A stretch of DNA of 64,000 nt from Fodinibacter sp038210185 (GTDB taxonomy: Bacteria > Actinomycetota > Actinomycetes > Actinomycetales > Dermatophilaceae). Of the stretch, positions 57,710-64,000 are shown piece after piece. The DNA is taken from the NCBI GenBank assembly GCA_038210185.1, contig JBBQWX010000004.1, positions 1 through 64,000 on the forward strand. Reading direction: 5' to 3'. The position numbers and the translations under genes were made by a program. Under the pieces are notes generated by a model. It ran no database searches. It was not told the origin of the DNA and saw only the letters and a list, made by a program, of their open reading frames with translations. Numbering within the stretch: position 1 is the stretch's first letter; each line of letters opens with the position of its first letter.

Positions 57710-57715
57710 TACCCT
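57710..57715 (+). promoter_or_regulatory. -10 box (TACCCT) of the topoisomerase gene, leaderless
   Basis: TACCCT ends 7 nt before the GTG at 57723, giving a leaderless transcript. Confidence 0.5.
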
Positions 57716-57722
57716 TCCCCAC

Positions 57723-59849
57723 GTGCCGACGACCGCTGCGAAGAAGGCCGCGACGACCAAGTCCGCGTCCGAGTACACCGCCCACCACCTCCAGGTCCTC
57801 GAGGGGCTCGAGGCGGTTCGCAAGCGTCCCGGCATGTACATCGGCTCCACCGACTCGCGCGGGCTCATGCACTGCCTGTGGGAGATCATCGACAACGCCG
57901 TCGACGAGGCGCTCGGGGGGCACTGCGACCACGTCGAGGTGACCCTGCACCGCGACGGCTCGGTCGAGGTCCGCGACAACGGGCGGGGGGTGCCGGTCGA
58001 CATCGAGCCGCGCACCGGCCTCACCGGGGTCGAGCTGGTCTACACCCGGCTCCACGCGGGCGGCAAGTTCGGCGGCGGCTCCTACACGGCATCCGGCGGC
58101 CTGCACGGGGTGGGCGCCTCGGTGGTCAACGCGCTGTCCTCGCGCCTCGACGTCGAGGTCGACCGCGGCGGCAAGACCTACGCCATGAGCTTCCGGCGCG
58201 GCGAGCCCGGGGTGTTCTCCGATGTCGCCGGGGCCAAGGGCGCCAAGGACCCCGAGCACCCGTTCACGCCCTACGTCAGCATCAGCGAGCTCGAGGTCAT
58301 CGGCAGCACCCGACGCGGCGTCACCGGCACCCGGGTGCGCTACTGGGCCGACCAGCAGATCTTCCTGCGTGACGCCACCTTCGACCTCGAGGGCCTGATC
58401 TCGCGGGCCCGGCAGACCTCCTTCCTCGTGCCGGGGCTGACCCTCGTCATCCGCGACCAGCGCGGCGAGGAGCCCACCGAGGAGGTCTTCCTCCACGACG
58501 GCGGCATCTCCGAGTTCTGCGAGTTCCTCGCCCCCGACCCGCCGGTCACCGACGTGTGGCGGCTGCAGGGCACCGGCACCTTCAAGGAGACCGTCCCGGT
58601 GCTCGACGCCAAGGGCCACATGAGCCCCACCGAGGTCGAGCGCGAGTGCGCCGTCGACGTCGCGGTGCGCTGGGGCACCGGCTACGACACCCGGGTCAGC
58701 TCGTTCGTCAACATCATCGCCACACCCAAGGGCGGCACCCACCTGGCCGGCTTCGACCAGGCCCTGCTCAAGGTGCTGCGTCGCCAGCTCGAGCTGAACG
58801 CGCGCCGGCTCAAGGTGGGCTCCGACAAGCTCGAGAAGGACGACGCGCTCGCGGGGCTGACCGCGGTGGTCACCGTGCGTCTGGCCGAGCCGCAGTTCGA
58901 GGGCCAGACCAAGGAGGTGCTCGGCACCAACGCGGTGCGCGCCATCGTGGCCCGGGTGGTCGAGAAGGAGCTCACCGAGCGGCTGGTGTCCACCAAGCGG
59001 GGCGAGAAGCAGCAGGCGGCCCTGCTGCTCGAGAAGGTCACCTCCGAGATGAAGTCGCGGATCAGCGCGCGGCTGCACAAGGAGACCCAGCGCCGCAAGA
59101 CCGCCCTGGAGTCCTCGACCCTTCCGGCCAAGCTCGCCGACTGCCGCAGCACCGACGTCGAGCGCACCGAGCTGTTCATCGTCGAGGGCGACAGCGCCCT
59201 GGGCACCGCCAAGCTGGCCCGCAGCAGCGACCACCAGGCGCTGCTCCCGATCCGCGGCAAGATCCTCAACGTGCAGAAGGCCTCGGTCACCGACATGCTG
59301 GGCAACGCCGAGTGCGCCGCCATCATCCAGGTCATCGGCGCGGGGTCGGGGCGCACCTTCGACCTCGGGTCGGCCCGCTACGGCAAGGTCATCATCATGA
59401 CCGACGCCGACGTCGACGGCGCCCACATCCGCACCCTGCTGCTCACCCTGTTCTTCCGCTACATGCGCCCGCTCGTCGAGGCCGGCCGGGTCTACGCCGC
59501 GGTGCCACCGCTGCACCGCATCGAGGTCATCAACGCCGGGTCCAAGGCCAACGAGGTCATCTACACCTACTCCGAGGTCGAGATGCGCCGCACCATGGCG
59601 ACCCTCACCAGGCGCGGCAAGAAGACCAAGCCGCTGCAGCGCTACAAGGGCCTGGGTGAGATGGATGCCGATCAGCTCGCCGAGACCACGATGGACCCCC
59701 GGCACCGAACGCTGCGAAAGGTCACCGCGGCTGACCTCGACTCAGCGGCAGGCGTGTTCGAGCTGCTGATGGGCGGCGACGTCGGCCCCCGCAAGGACTT
59801 CATCATCGAATCCGCCCACGGCCTCGACCGCGAGCGCATCGACGTCTGA
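57723..59849 (+). CDS. Type IIA DNA topoisomerase subunit B (ParE/GyrB-like)
   Basis: A 708-aa ATPase subunit that drives strand passage. The GHKL ATP site is EIIDNAVDEAL, DNGRGVPVD and GGLHGVGASVVNALS; the TOPRIM domain carries EGDSALGTAK and the metal DADVDGAHIR. The PIRGKILNVQKA and KGLGEMDADQLAETTMDP motifs match ParE/GyrB. The N-terminus is short with a lysine-rich tail (AAKKAATTKSAS). The GTG at 57723 has a leaderless promoter. The matching A subunit is not in the window, so topoisomerase IV (ParE) rather than gyrase is likely but not proven. Confidence 0.92.
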   Translation: MPTTAAKKAATTKSASEYTAHHLQVLEGLEAVRKRPGMYIGSTDSRGLMHCLWEIIDNAVDEALGGHCDHVEVTLHRDGSVEVRDNGRGVPVDIEPRTGLTGVELVYTRLHAGGKFGGGSYTASGGLHGVGASVVNALSSRLDVEVDRGGKTYAMSFRRGEPGVFSDVAGAKGAKDPEHPFTPYVSISELEVIGSTRRGVTGTRVRYWADQQIFLRDATFDLEGLISRARQTSFLVPGLTLVIRDQRGEEPTEEVFLHDGGISEFCEFLAPDPPVTDVWRLQGTGTFKETVPVLDAKGHMSPTEVERECAVDVAVRWGTGYDTRVSSFVNIIATPKGGTHLAGFDQALLKVLRRQLELNARRLKVGSDKLEKDDALAGLTAVVTVRLAEPQFEGQTKEVLGTNAVRAIVARVVEKELTERLVSTKRGEKQQAALLLEKVTSEMKSRISARLHKETQRRKTALESSTLPAKLADCRSTDVERTELFIVEGDSALGTAKLARSSDHQALLPIRGKILNVQKASVTDMLGNAECAAIIQVIGAGSGRTFDLGSARYGKVIIMTDADVDGAHIRTLLLTLFFRYMRPLVEAGRVYAAVPPLHRIEVINAGSKANEVIYTYSEVEMRRTMATLTRRGKKTKPLQRYKGLGEMDADQLAETTMDPRHRTLRKVTAADLDSAAGVFELLMGGDVGPRKDFIIESAHGLDRERIDV

Positions 59850-59954
59850 GCCGAAACTCGTCTGCACGCACCCGACCACGGGAGTGCGGTGTCGGCCACA
59901 GTGGGCCGTTGAGGGCGTCGAACGGCGTCCTGCACCGGGGGCGGGGAGGGCACC

Positions 59955-61403
59955 ATGAGCGCCAAGGCTGATTCCGACGACCGGCACGTCGCGGGTGAGG
60001 AGCGCACCGAGCTCAAGCGGGCCATCGGCCCCAGGCTGCTGCTGCTGTTCATCGTCGGTGACATCCTCGGCACGGGGGTCTACGCGCTGACCGGCAAGGT
60101 GGCCAAGGAGGTCGGCGGGGCCGCATGGGCGCCCTTCCTCGTGGCCTTCGCGATCGCCCTGGTCACCGCGTTCAGCTACCTCGAGCTGGTCACGAAGTAC
60201 CCCCGCGCCGCCGGGGCGGCGCTGTACACGCACAAGGCGTTCGGCATCCACTTCATCACGTTCCTCGTCGCGTTCACGGTCATGTGCTCGGGCATCACGT
60301 CAGCCTCGACGGCCTCGAAGGCGTTCGCCGCCAACCTGGCCGACGGGTTCGGGCTCGACGCCGACAACACCAACCTGGTGCTCGGCATCGCGCTGGCCTT
60401 CATCCTCGTCGTCGCGGCGGTGAACTTCCGGGGCGTGGGGGAGAGCGTCAAGGCCAACGTGGTGCTCACCTGCGTCGAGCTCTCCGGCCTGATCCTCGTC
60501 ATCCTCGTGGGCGTCTACGCCGCCACCGAGGGCCGGGCCGACTTCTCCACGGTCGTCGTCTTCGACACAGCCGGCGACAAGAACGTGTTCCTCGCCATCA
60601 CGGCCGCCACCTCGCTGGCCTTCTTCGCGATGGTCGGCTTCGAGGACGCCGTGAACATGGCCGAGGAGACCCACGACCCGGTGCGCAACTTCCCGAAGAT
60701 GATGCTCACCGGCCTCGGCATCACCGGGGTGATCTACCTGCTCATCGCGGTGTTCTCGGTGGCGCTGGTGCCCATCGGGGAGCTCGGCGAGGGTGACACG
60801 CCGCTGACCAAGGTCGTCTCGGCCGGGCTTCCGGACTTCCCCGTCGACTCGGTGATGCCGTTCATCGCGATGTTCGCCGTGGCCAACTCGGCGCTGATCA
60901 ACATGCTGATGGCCAGCCGGCTGATCTACGGGATGGCCCGCCAGGACGTGTTGCCACCGGTGCTGGGCTGGGTGCACCGTGGCCGGCAGACCCCGTGGGT
61001 GGCCATCCTGTTCACCACGGCGATCGCCCTGGGCCTGATCACCCTGGTCACCAAGAGCAGCGGCAGCGCAGTGGCTGCCCTGGGCGGAACGACTGCCCTG
61101 TTGCTGCTCGCCGTCTTCACGGTGGTCAACATCGCGGTCCTCGTGCTGCGCAAGGACCCCATCGACCGCAAGCACTTCGTCACCCCGACCGTGCTGCCGG
61201 TCATCGGTGCCGCGGTGTGCTTCTTCTTCACCCTGCCGATCACCGGCCGCGATTCGGTCGAGTACGTCATCGCCGGCTGGCTGCTCGCCATCGGCGTGGT
61301 GCTCTGGGCGCTGACCTGGCTCGCCAACCGGTTCTTCTTCGGCAAGAAGACCTACCTGCGCGACCCGGAAGAGCTCGTCCGCGAGGACTCCACGGTCAAC
61401 TGA
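59955..61403 (+). CDS. APC-family amino acid permease
   Basis: A 482-aa secondary transporter with twelve predicted helices. The opening LKRAIGPRLLLLFIVGDILGTGVYALTGKVA contains the unwound-helix GDILGTGVYAL motif of the APC family, and the SYLELVTKYPRAAGAALYTHKAFG loop fits too. Amino acid or amine uptake by cation symport is inferred. ATG at 59955 after a 105-bp intergenic region that holds no obvious signal. The LacI regulator gene converges on it. Confidence 0.9.
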   Translation: MSAKADSDDRHVAGEERTELKRAIGPRLLLLFIVGDILGTGVYALTGKVAKEVGGAAWAPFLVAFAIALVTAFSYLELVTKYPRAAGAALYTHKAFGIHFITFLVAFTVMCSGITSASTASKAFAANLADGFGLDADNTNLVLGIALAFILVVAAVNFRGVGESVKANVVLTCVELSGLILVILVGVYAATEGRADFSTVVVFDTAGDKNVFLAITAATSLAFFAMVGFEDAVNMAEETHDPVRNFPKMMLTGLGITGVIYLLIAVFSVALVPIGELGEGDTPLTKVVSAGLPDFPVDSVMPFIAMFAVANSALINMLMASRLIYGMARQDVLPPVLGWVHRGRQTPWVAILFTTAIALGLITLVTKSSGSAVAALGGTTALLLLAVFTVVNIAVLVLRKDPIDRKHFVTPTVLPVIGAAVCFFFTLPITGRDSVEYVIAGWLLAIGVVLWALTWLANRFFFGKKTYLRDPEELVREDSTVN

Positions 61404-61435
61404 GCCGGGAGATCACCCTCAACCGAGCCGACGGC

Positions 61436-62425
61436 TCAGCGGGGGGCCGGGCCGGTCGACTCGCGCACGACGAGCTCGGTGGGAAGCACGATCGTCTCGT
61501 GCGACTCGTCGTCGTCGAGCAGCGCTCGCAGCAGCAGGTCGGCGGCGGCGTGTCCCTGCCCGGCGACGTCCTGGCGCACCGTGGTCAGGCCCAGGACTCC
61601 GGAGAGCACGAAGTCGTCGATGCCGATGATCGACAGGTCGGCCGGCACGTCGAGCCCGAGCCGGCGGGCGCTCTCGCGCACCCCGATGGCCATCTCGTCG
61701 GATGCCGCGACGATGGCGGTCGGCCGGGTCGCCCGAGCCAGCAGCACGGCACTGTCTCGCGCCGCAGCCTCGGCGGTCCAGTCCGAGCCGAGGATCCAGT
61801 CGTCGTCGCACTGCAGCCCGAGGTCACCGACAGCCTGAAGGAAGGCCTCGAGGCGGTCCTGCGGGGTCTGGATGTGGGCGACGTTCTGGGGCACCGTCCC
61901 GATGTAGCCGATCCTGGTGTGCCCCAGACCGGCGAGGTGGTCGACGGCGGTGCGCATCGCCGCCTTGTCGTCGATGCGCACACAGGCCCGATGGGGGACG
62001 GGCGAGCCGATGGCGACCAGCGGCAGCCCGAGCCGGTCGACGAGCTCGATCTCCTCCGAGGTCATCGGGATGTTCAAGGTGATGACGCCGTCGACCCGCT
62101 TCCACAGCATGTTCTGGGACAGCGGGAGGCGCTGGTCGTAGCTGTCGTCCTCGAGGTCGAACAGGATGACGTGGTGGCCACGGGCCCGCAGGCTCTTCTC
62201 GATCGCGCTGACCAGGGTCGCAAAAAACCACCGGGTCAGGAAGGGTGCGACGACTGCGACGACGCGGGTGCGGCCCGAGGCGAGCGACGTCGCCGTGGGG
62301 GAGGCCACGTAGTGCAGGTCCTCGGCCACCCGCAGCACGCGCTCACGGGTCTCGGGGGAGACCCGGTCAAGCCCCCGAAGGGCGCGGGAGACCGTGGCGA
62401 CCGAGACCCCGGCCACCCGCGCCAC
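61436..62425 (-). CDS. LacI-family transcriptional regulator, start codon uncertain (ATC 62443?)
   Basis: A LacI/GalR regulator of about 330 aa. From the GTG at 62425 the protein begins ARVAGVSVATVSRALRG, missing the first residues of the helix-turn-helix. Reading six codons upstream gives ISTITDVARVAGVS, the standard family opening with Met replaced by Ile (codon ATC at 62443-62441). An AAAGGA site lies 7 nt before that ATC, and an in-frame TGA sits just before. So the true start is probably ATC, a rare start or a mutated ATG. The periplasmic-binding-like domain (GHTRIGYIGT, AIVAASDEMAIGVRE) is intact. It likely represses the sugar ABC genes next to it. Confidence 0.88.
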   Translation of the reverse strand: MARVAGVSVATVSRALRGLDRVSPETRERVLRVAEDLHYVASPTATSLASGRTRVVAVVAPFLTRWFFATLVSAIEKSLRARGHHVILFDLEDDSYDQRLPLSQNMLWKRVDGVITLNIPMTSEEIELVDRLGLPLVAIGSPVPHRACVRIDDKAAMRTAVDHLAGLGHTRIGYIGTVPQNVAHIQTPQDRLEAFLQAVGDLGLQCDDDWILGSDWTAEAAARDSAVLLARATRPTAIVAASDEMAIGVRESARRLGLDVPADLSIIGIDDFVLSGVLGLTTVRQDVAGQGHAAADLLLRALLDDDESHETIVLPTELVVRESTGPAPR

Positions 62426-62473
62426 ATCGGTGATGGTGCTGATCCGTCATTCCTTTGCTCGTGGCTGAGGGCG

Positions 62474-63433
62474 TCAGCCCTTCAACCCACCGGCGAGGAG
62501 GCCGCGCACGAAGTACCGCTGCAGCGCCAGGAACACCGCGACCGGGACGATCATCGAGATGAACGCACCGGCGGACAGCAGGTACCAGGCACTTCCTCGG
62601 GAACCGGACAGCTCGGCGACACGCACGGTGATCGGCGCGACGTCGGGCGTTCCACCGAGGAACACCAGCGAGACCAGCAGGTCGTTCCAGACCCAGAGGA
62701 ACTGGAAGATGCCGAAGGCCGCGAGGGCCGGCGTCAGCAGCGGCAGGAGGATCCGGAAGAAGATCGTCACGTGACCGGCGCCGTCGACGCGAGCCGCCTC
62801 CATCAGCTCCGATGGGAGCTCTCTCATGAAGTTGTGGATGAGGAAGGTCGCCAGTGGCAGCGCGAAGATCGTGTGCGACAGCCACACGCTCCAGTAGGAC
62901 GCCCCGATGCCGAGCTTGCTGACGTAGATGTCGAGCAGCGGGATCAGCGCGACCTGCAGGGGCACGATCTGCAGGGCGAAGACCGCGACGAACAGCGCGT
63001 CGCGGCCTGGGAACGGCATCCACGCGAACGCGTACGCCGCGAGCGAGGCCAGGAACAGCGGCAGCAGCACCGCCGGGATGGTGATGACGATGGTGTTGAT
63101 GAAGTACTGGCTCAGGCTGGCCGAGGTGCCCGGCGCCAGGGCCTGCCGGTAGTTCTCCAGCGTGTAGGCCGACGGGTCCGAGAACGACGTCCACCACCCA
63201 CTGGTGTTGATGTCGCGCTGCTTGCGGAACGAGGTGACCAGCAGACCGATGGTCGGGATGGTCCACAGCACCGCGATGACGATCGCGGCCAGGGACGCCC
63301 ACGGCGAGGAGATCGCACGGGCGGCGTCACCGGCGGCCGACTTCCCACGGCGCTTCTTCACCGGGGCGTCGGTCGTGTGCTCCATCCCCGCGGAGATCTT
63401 CTCCGGCATCGCAACGGGCTCGAGGGTGCTCAC
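62474..63433 (-). CDS. Carbohydrate ABC transporter permease (MalG-like)
   Basis: A 319-aa inner-membrane subunit with six helices and the EAA loop ELMEAARVDGAGHVTIFFRILLPLLTPAL for docking the ATPase. The N-terminal extension (40 residues) is longer than usual and basic. The fold is MalG-like, used for sugar import. It follows the other permease by 3 bp, so both belong to one operon whose binding protein and earlier genes lie beyond the right edge. The LacI gene begins just after it. Confidence 0.93.
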   Translation of the reverse strand: MSTLEPVAMPEKISAGMEHTTDAPVKKRRGKSAAGDAARAISSPWASLAAIVIAVLWTIPTIGLLVTSFRKQRDINTSGWWTSFSDPSAYTLENYRQALAPGTSASLSQYFINTIVITIPAVLLPLFLASLAAYAFAWMPFPGRDALFVAVFALQIVPLQVALIPLLDIYVSKLGIGASYWSVWLSHTIFALPLATFLIHNFMRELPSELMEAARVDGAGHVTIFFRILLPLLTPALAAFGIFQFLWVWNDLLVSLVFLGGTPDVAPITVRVAELSGSRGSAWYLLSAGAFISMIVPVAVFLALQRYFVRGLLAGGLKG

Positions 63434-63436
63434 GGC

Positions 63437-64000
63437 TCAGGCCTCCTTGCGCATCTGGATGATGTTGTAGACGACGATCGGGATGACGAGCACGAACAGC
63501 AGCACCGCGAGCGCCGCACCGAGGCCACCGGCGTTGTACCGGAAGCTCTGGTTGTAGAACTCGTTGGCGACCACCGAGGTGTCGAACTGGCCACCGGTCA
63601 TCGTTCGGACGATGTCGAACACCTTCAGCGTGCCGATGCCGATCGTCGTGATGACGACGACCAGGGCGGGGCGGATGCTCGGCAGGGTGATGAACCGGAA
63701 CATCTTGAACGCCTGCACGCCGTCGAGCTTGGCTGCCTCGATGATCTCGTCGGGGATCGCCTTGATGGCGGCCGACAGGACGGTCATCGCGAAGCCGGCC
63801 TGGATCCAGACCATGACGATGATCAGCATGAAGGTGTTCAGTGGCGCGTTGATGAGGAACTGCTGGGTCTCGAAGCCCAGGGCCTTGAGGATCGCGTTGA
63901 GCAGGCCGATCTGGGGGCGGGACGTCTGCTTGTACTGGTAGACGAACTTCCAGATGATGCTCGCGCCGACCATGGAGATGGCCATCGGCAGGAAGATCAG
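63437..64000 (-). CDS. Sugar ABC transporter permease (MalF-like, 5' end outside window)
   Basis: The C-terminal 187 codons of a MalF-type permease, cut by the window edge. Six-helix layout and the EAA loop (DEIIEAAKLDGVQAFKMFRFITLPSIRPALVVV) are visible. The stretch VFDIVRTMTGGQFDTSVVANEFYNQSF is typical of alpha-glucoside or trehalose-type permeases, but sugar identity is unknown. Stop at 63439-63437, 3 bp before the MalG-like gene. Confidence 0.92.
   Translation of the reverse strand: MIFLPMAISMVGASIIWKFVYQYKQTSRPQIGLLNAILKALGFETQQFLINAPLNTFMLIIVMVWIQAGFAMTVLSAAIKAIPDEIIEAAKLDGVQAFKMFRFITLPSIRPALVVVITTIGIGTLKVFDIVRTMTGGQFDTSVVANEFYNQSFRYNAGGLGAALAVLLFVLVIPIVVYNIIQMRKEA

Noticed and set aside
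1..64000. tRNA, rRNA or integrase/insertion-sequence genes
   Set aside because: No cloverleaf-plus-CCA arrangement, rRNA segment, transposase or integrase motif was recognised in the window.

Overview
The window is high-GC actinobacterial DNA. GTG starts are common, stop and start codons often overlap by 4 bp (ATGA or GTGA), and many genes have a TANNNT -10 box only 6-8 nt before the start codon, as expected of leaderless transcripts. The backbone gene order (erpA, adoK, ctaC-D-F, qcrB-A-C, ctaE, trpD, DEDDh-UvrC-like nuclease, membrane glycosyltransferase-like protein, fadD15-like, SRPBCC, ArsA, acyltransferase, class II DAHP synthase, PknL-like kinase, Rv2175c-like regulator, polyprenyl synthetase, MTHFR) follows, from memory, the Mycobacterium tuberculosis Rv2204c-Rv2172c block. 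The accessory genes and style suggest an Intrasporangiaceae-type actinomycete (Janibacter/Tetrasphaera/Phycicoccus group). That placement is inference.

Layout. 1-3.3 kb: end of erpA, adenosine kinase, aat, and a minus-strand pair of a cysteine-desulfurase-like protein without the PLP lysine plus a TusA-like protein. 3.4-13.4 kb: the respiratory bc1-aa3 supercomplex genes ctaC-ctaD-ctaF and ctaE-qcrC-qcrA-qcrB, with a metallopeptidase that has lost its stop codon, a serine hydrolase and a DUF167 protein between them. 13.5-27.8 kb: a degenerate receiver protein, trpD, a stand-alone RAM domain, an exonuclease/GIY-YIG fusion, a methyltransferase/HxlR divergon, a lipoprotein metallopeptidase, a membrane glycosyltransferase-like protein, a long-chain acyl-CoA synthetase, SRPBCC, a frameshifted ArsA ATPase, a glucokinase and an EEP hydrolase.

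27.8-35.1 kb: a compact [NiFe]-hydrogenase operon resembling group 3b (NADP-linked cytosolic) enzymes. Order: beta Fe-S subunit, cyclic-nucleotide-binding-fold protein, diaphorase, small subunit, large subunit, maturation protease, HypC, DMT transporter, unknown protein. It interrupts the ancestral block and is the main accessory system here. Only hypC and the protease are present among maturation genes, so hypA/B/D/E/F must lie elsewhere.

35.4-48.4 kb: a repeat-rich membrane protein, acyltransferase, MacS/MacR-like two-component system, DAHP synthase, threonine aldolase, EamA exporter, PASTA kinase, LysM transglycosylase, winged-helix protein, polyprenyl synthetase and MTHFR. 48.6-57.5 kb: YbaK, then a DNA-damage cassette (DUF6504, HEPN-like protein, dnaE2, methyltransferase, dinB) preceded by a perfect LexA/SOS box, then DUF3040, DUF456 and DUF7455 proteins. 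57.7-64 kb: type IIA topoisomerase B subunit, APC permease, a LacI regulator whose best start is an ATC codon, and two sugar ABC permeases, the last cut by the window edge.

The main non-genic discoveries are a 72-bp palindromic repeat present twice (one copy supplies the C-terminus and stop of a membrane protein), a palindrome inside the dnaE2 reading frame, and several tandem duplications.
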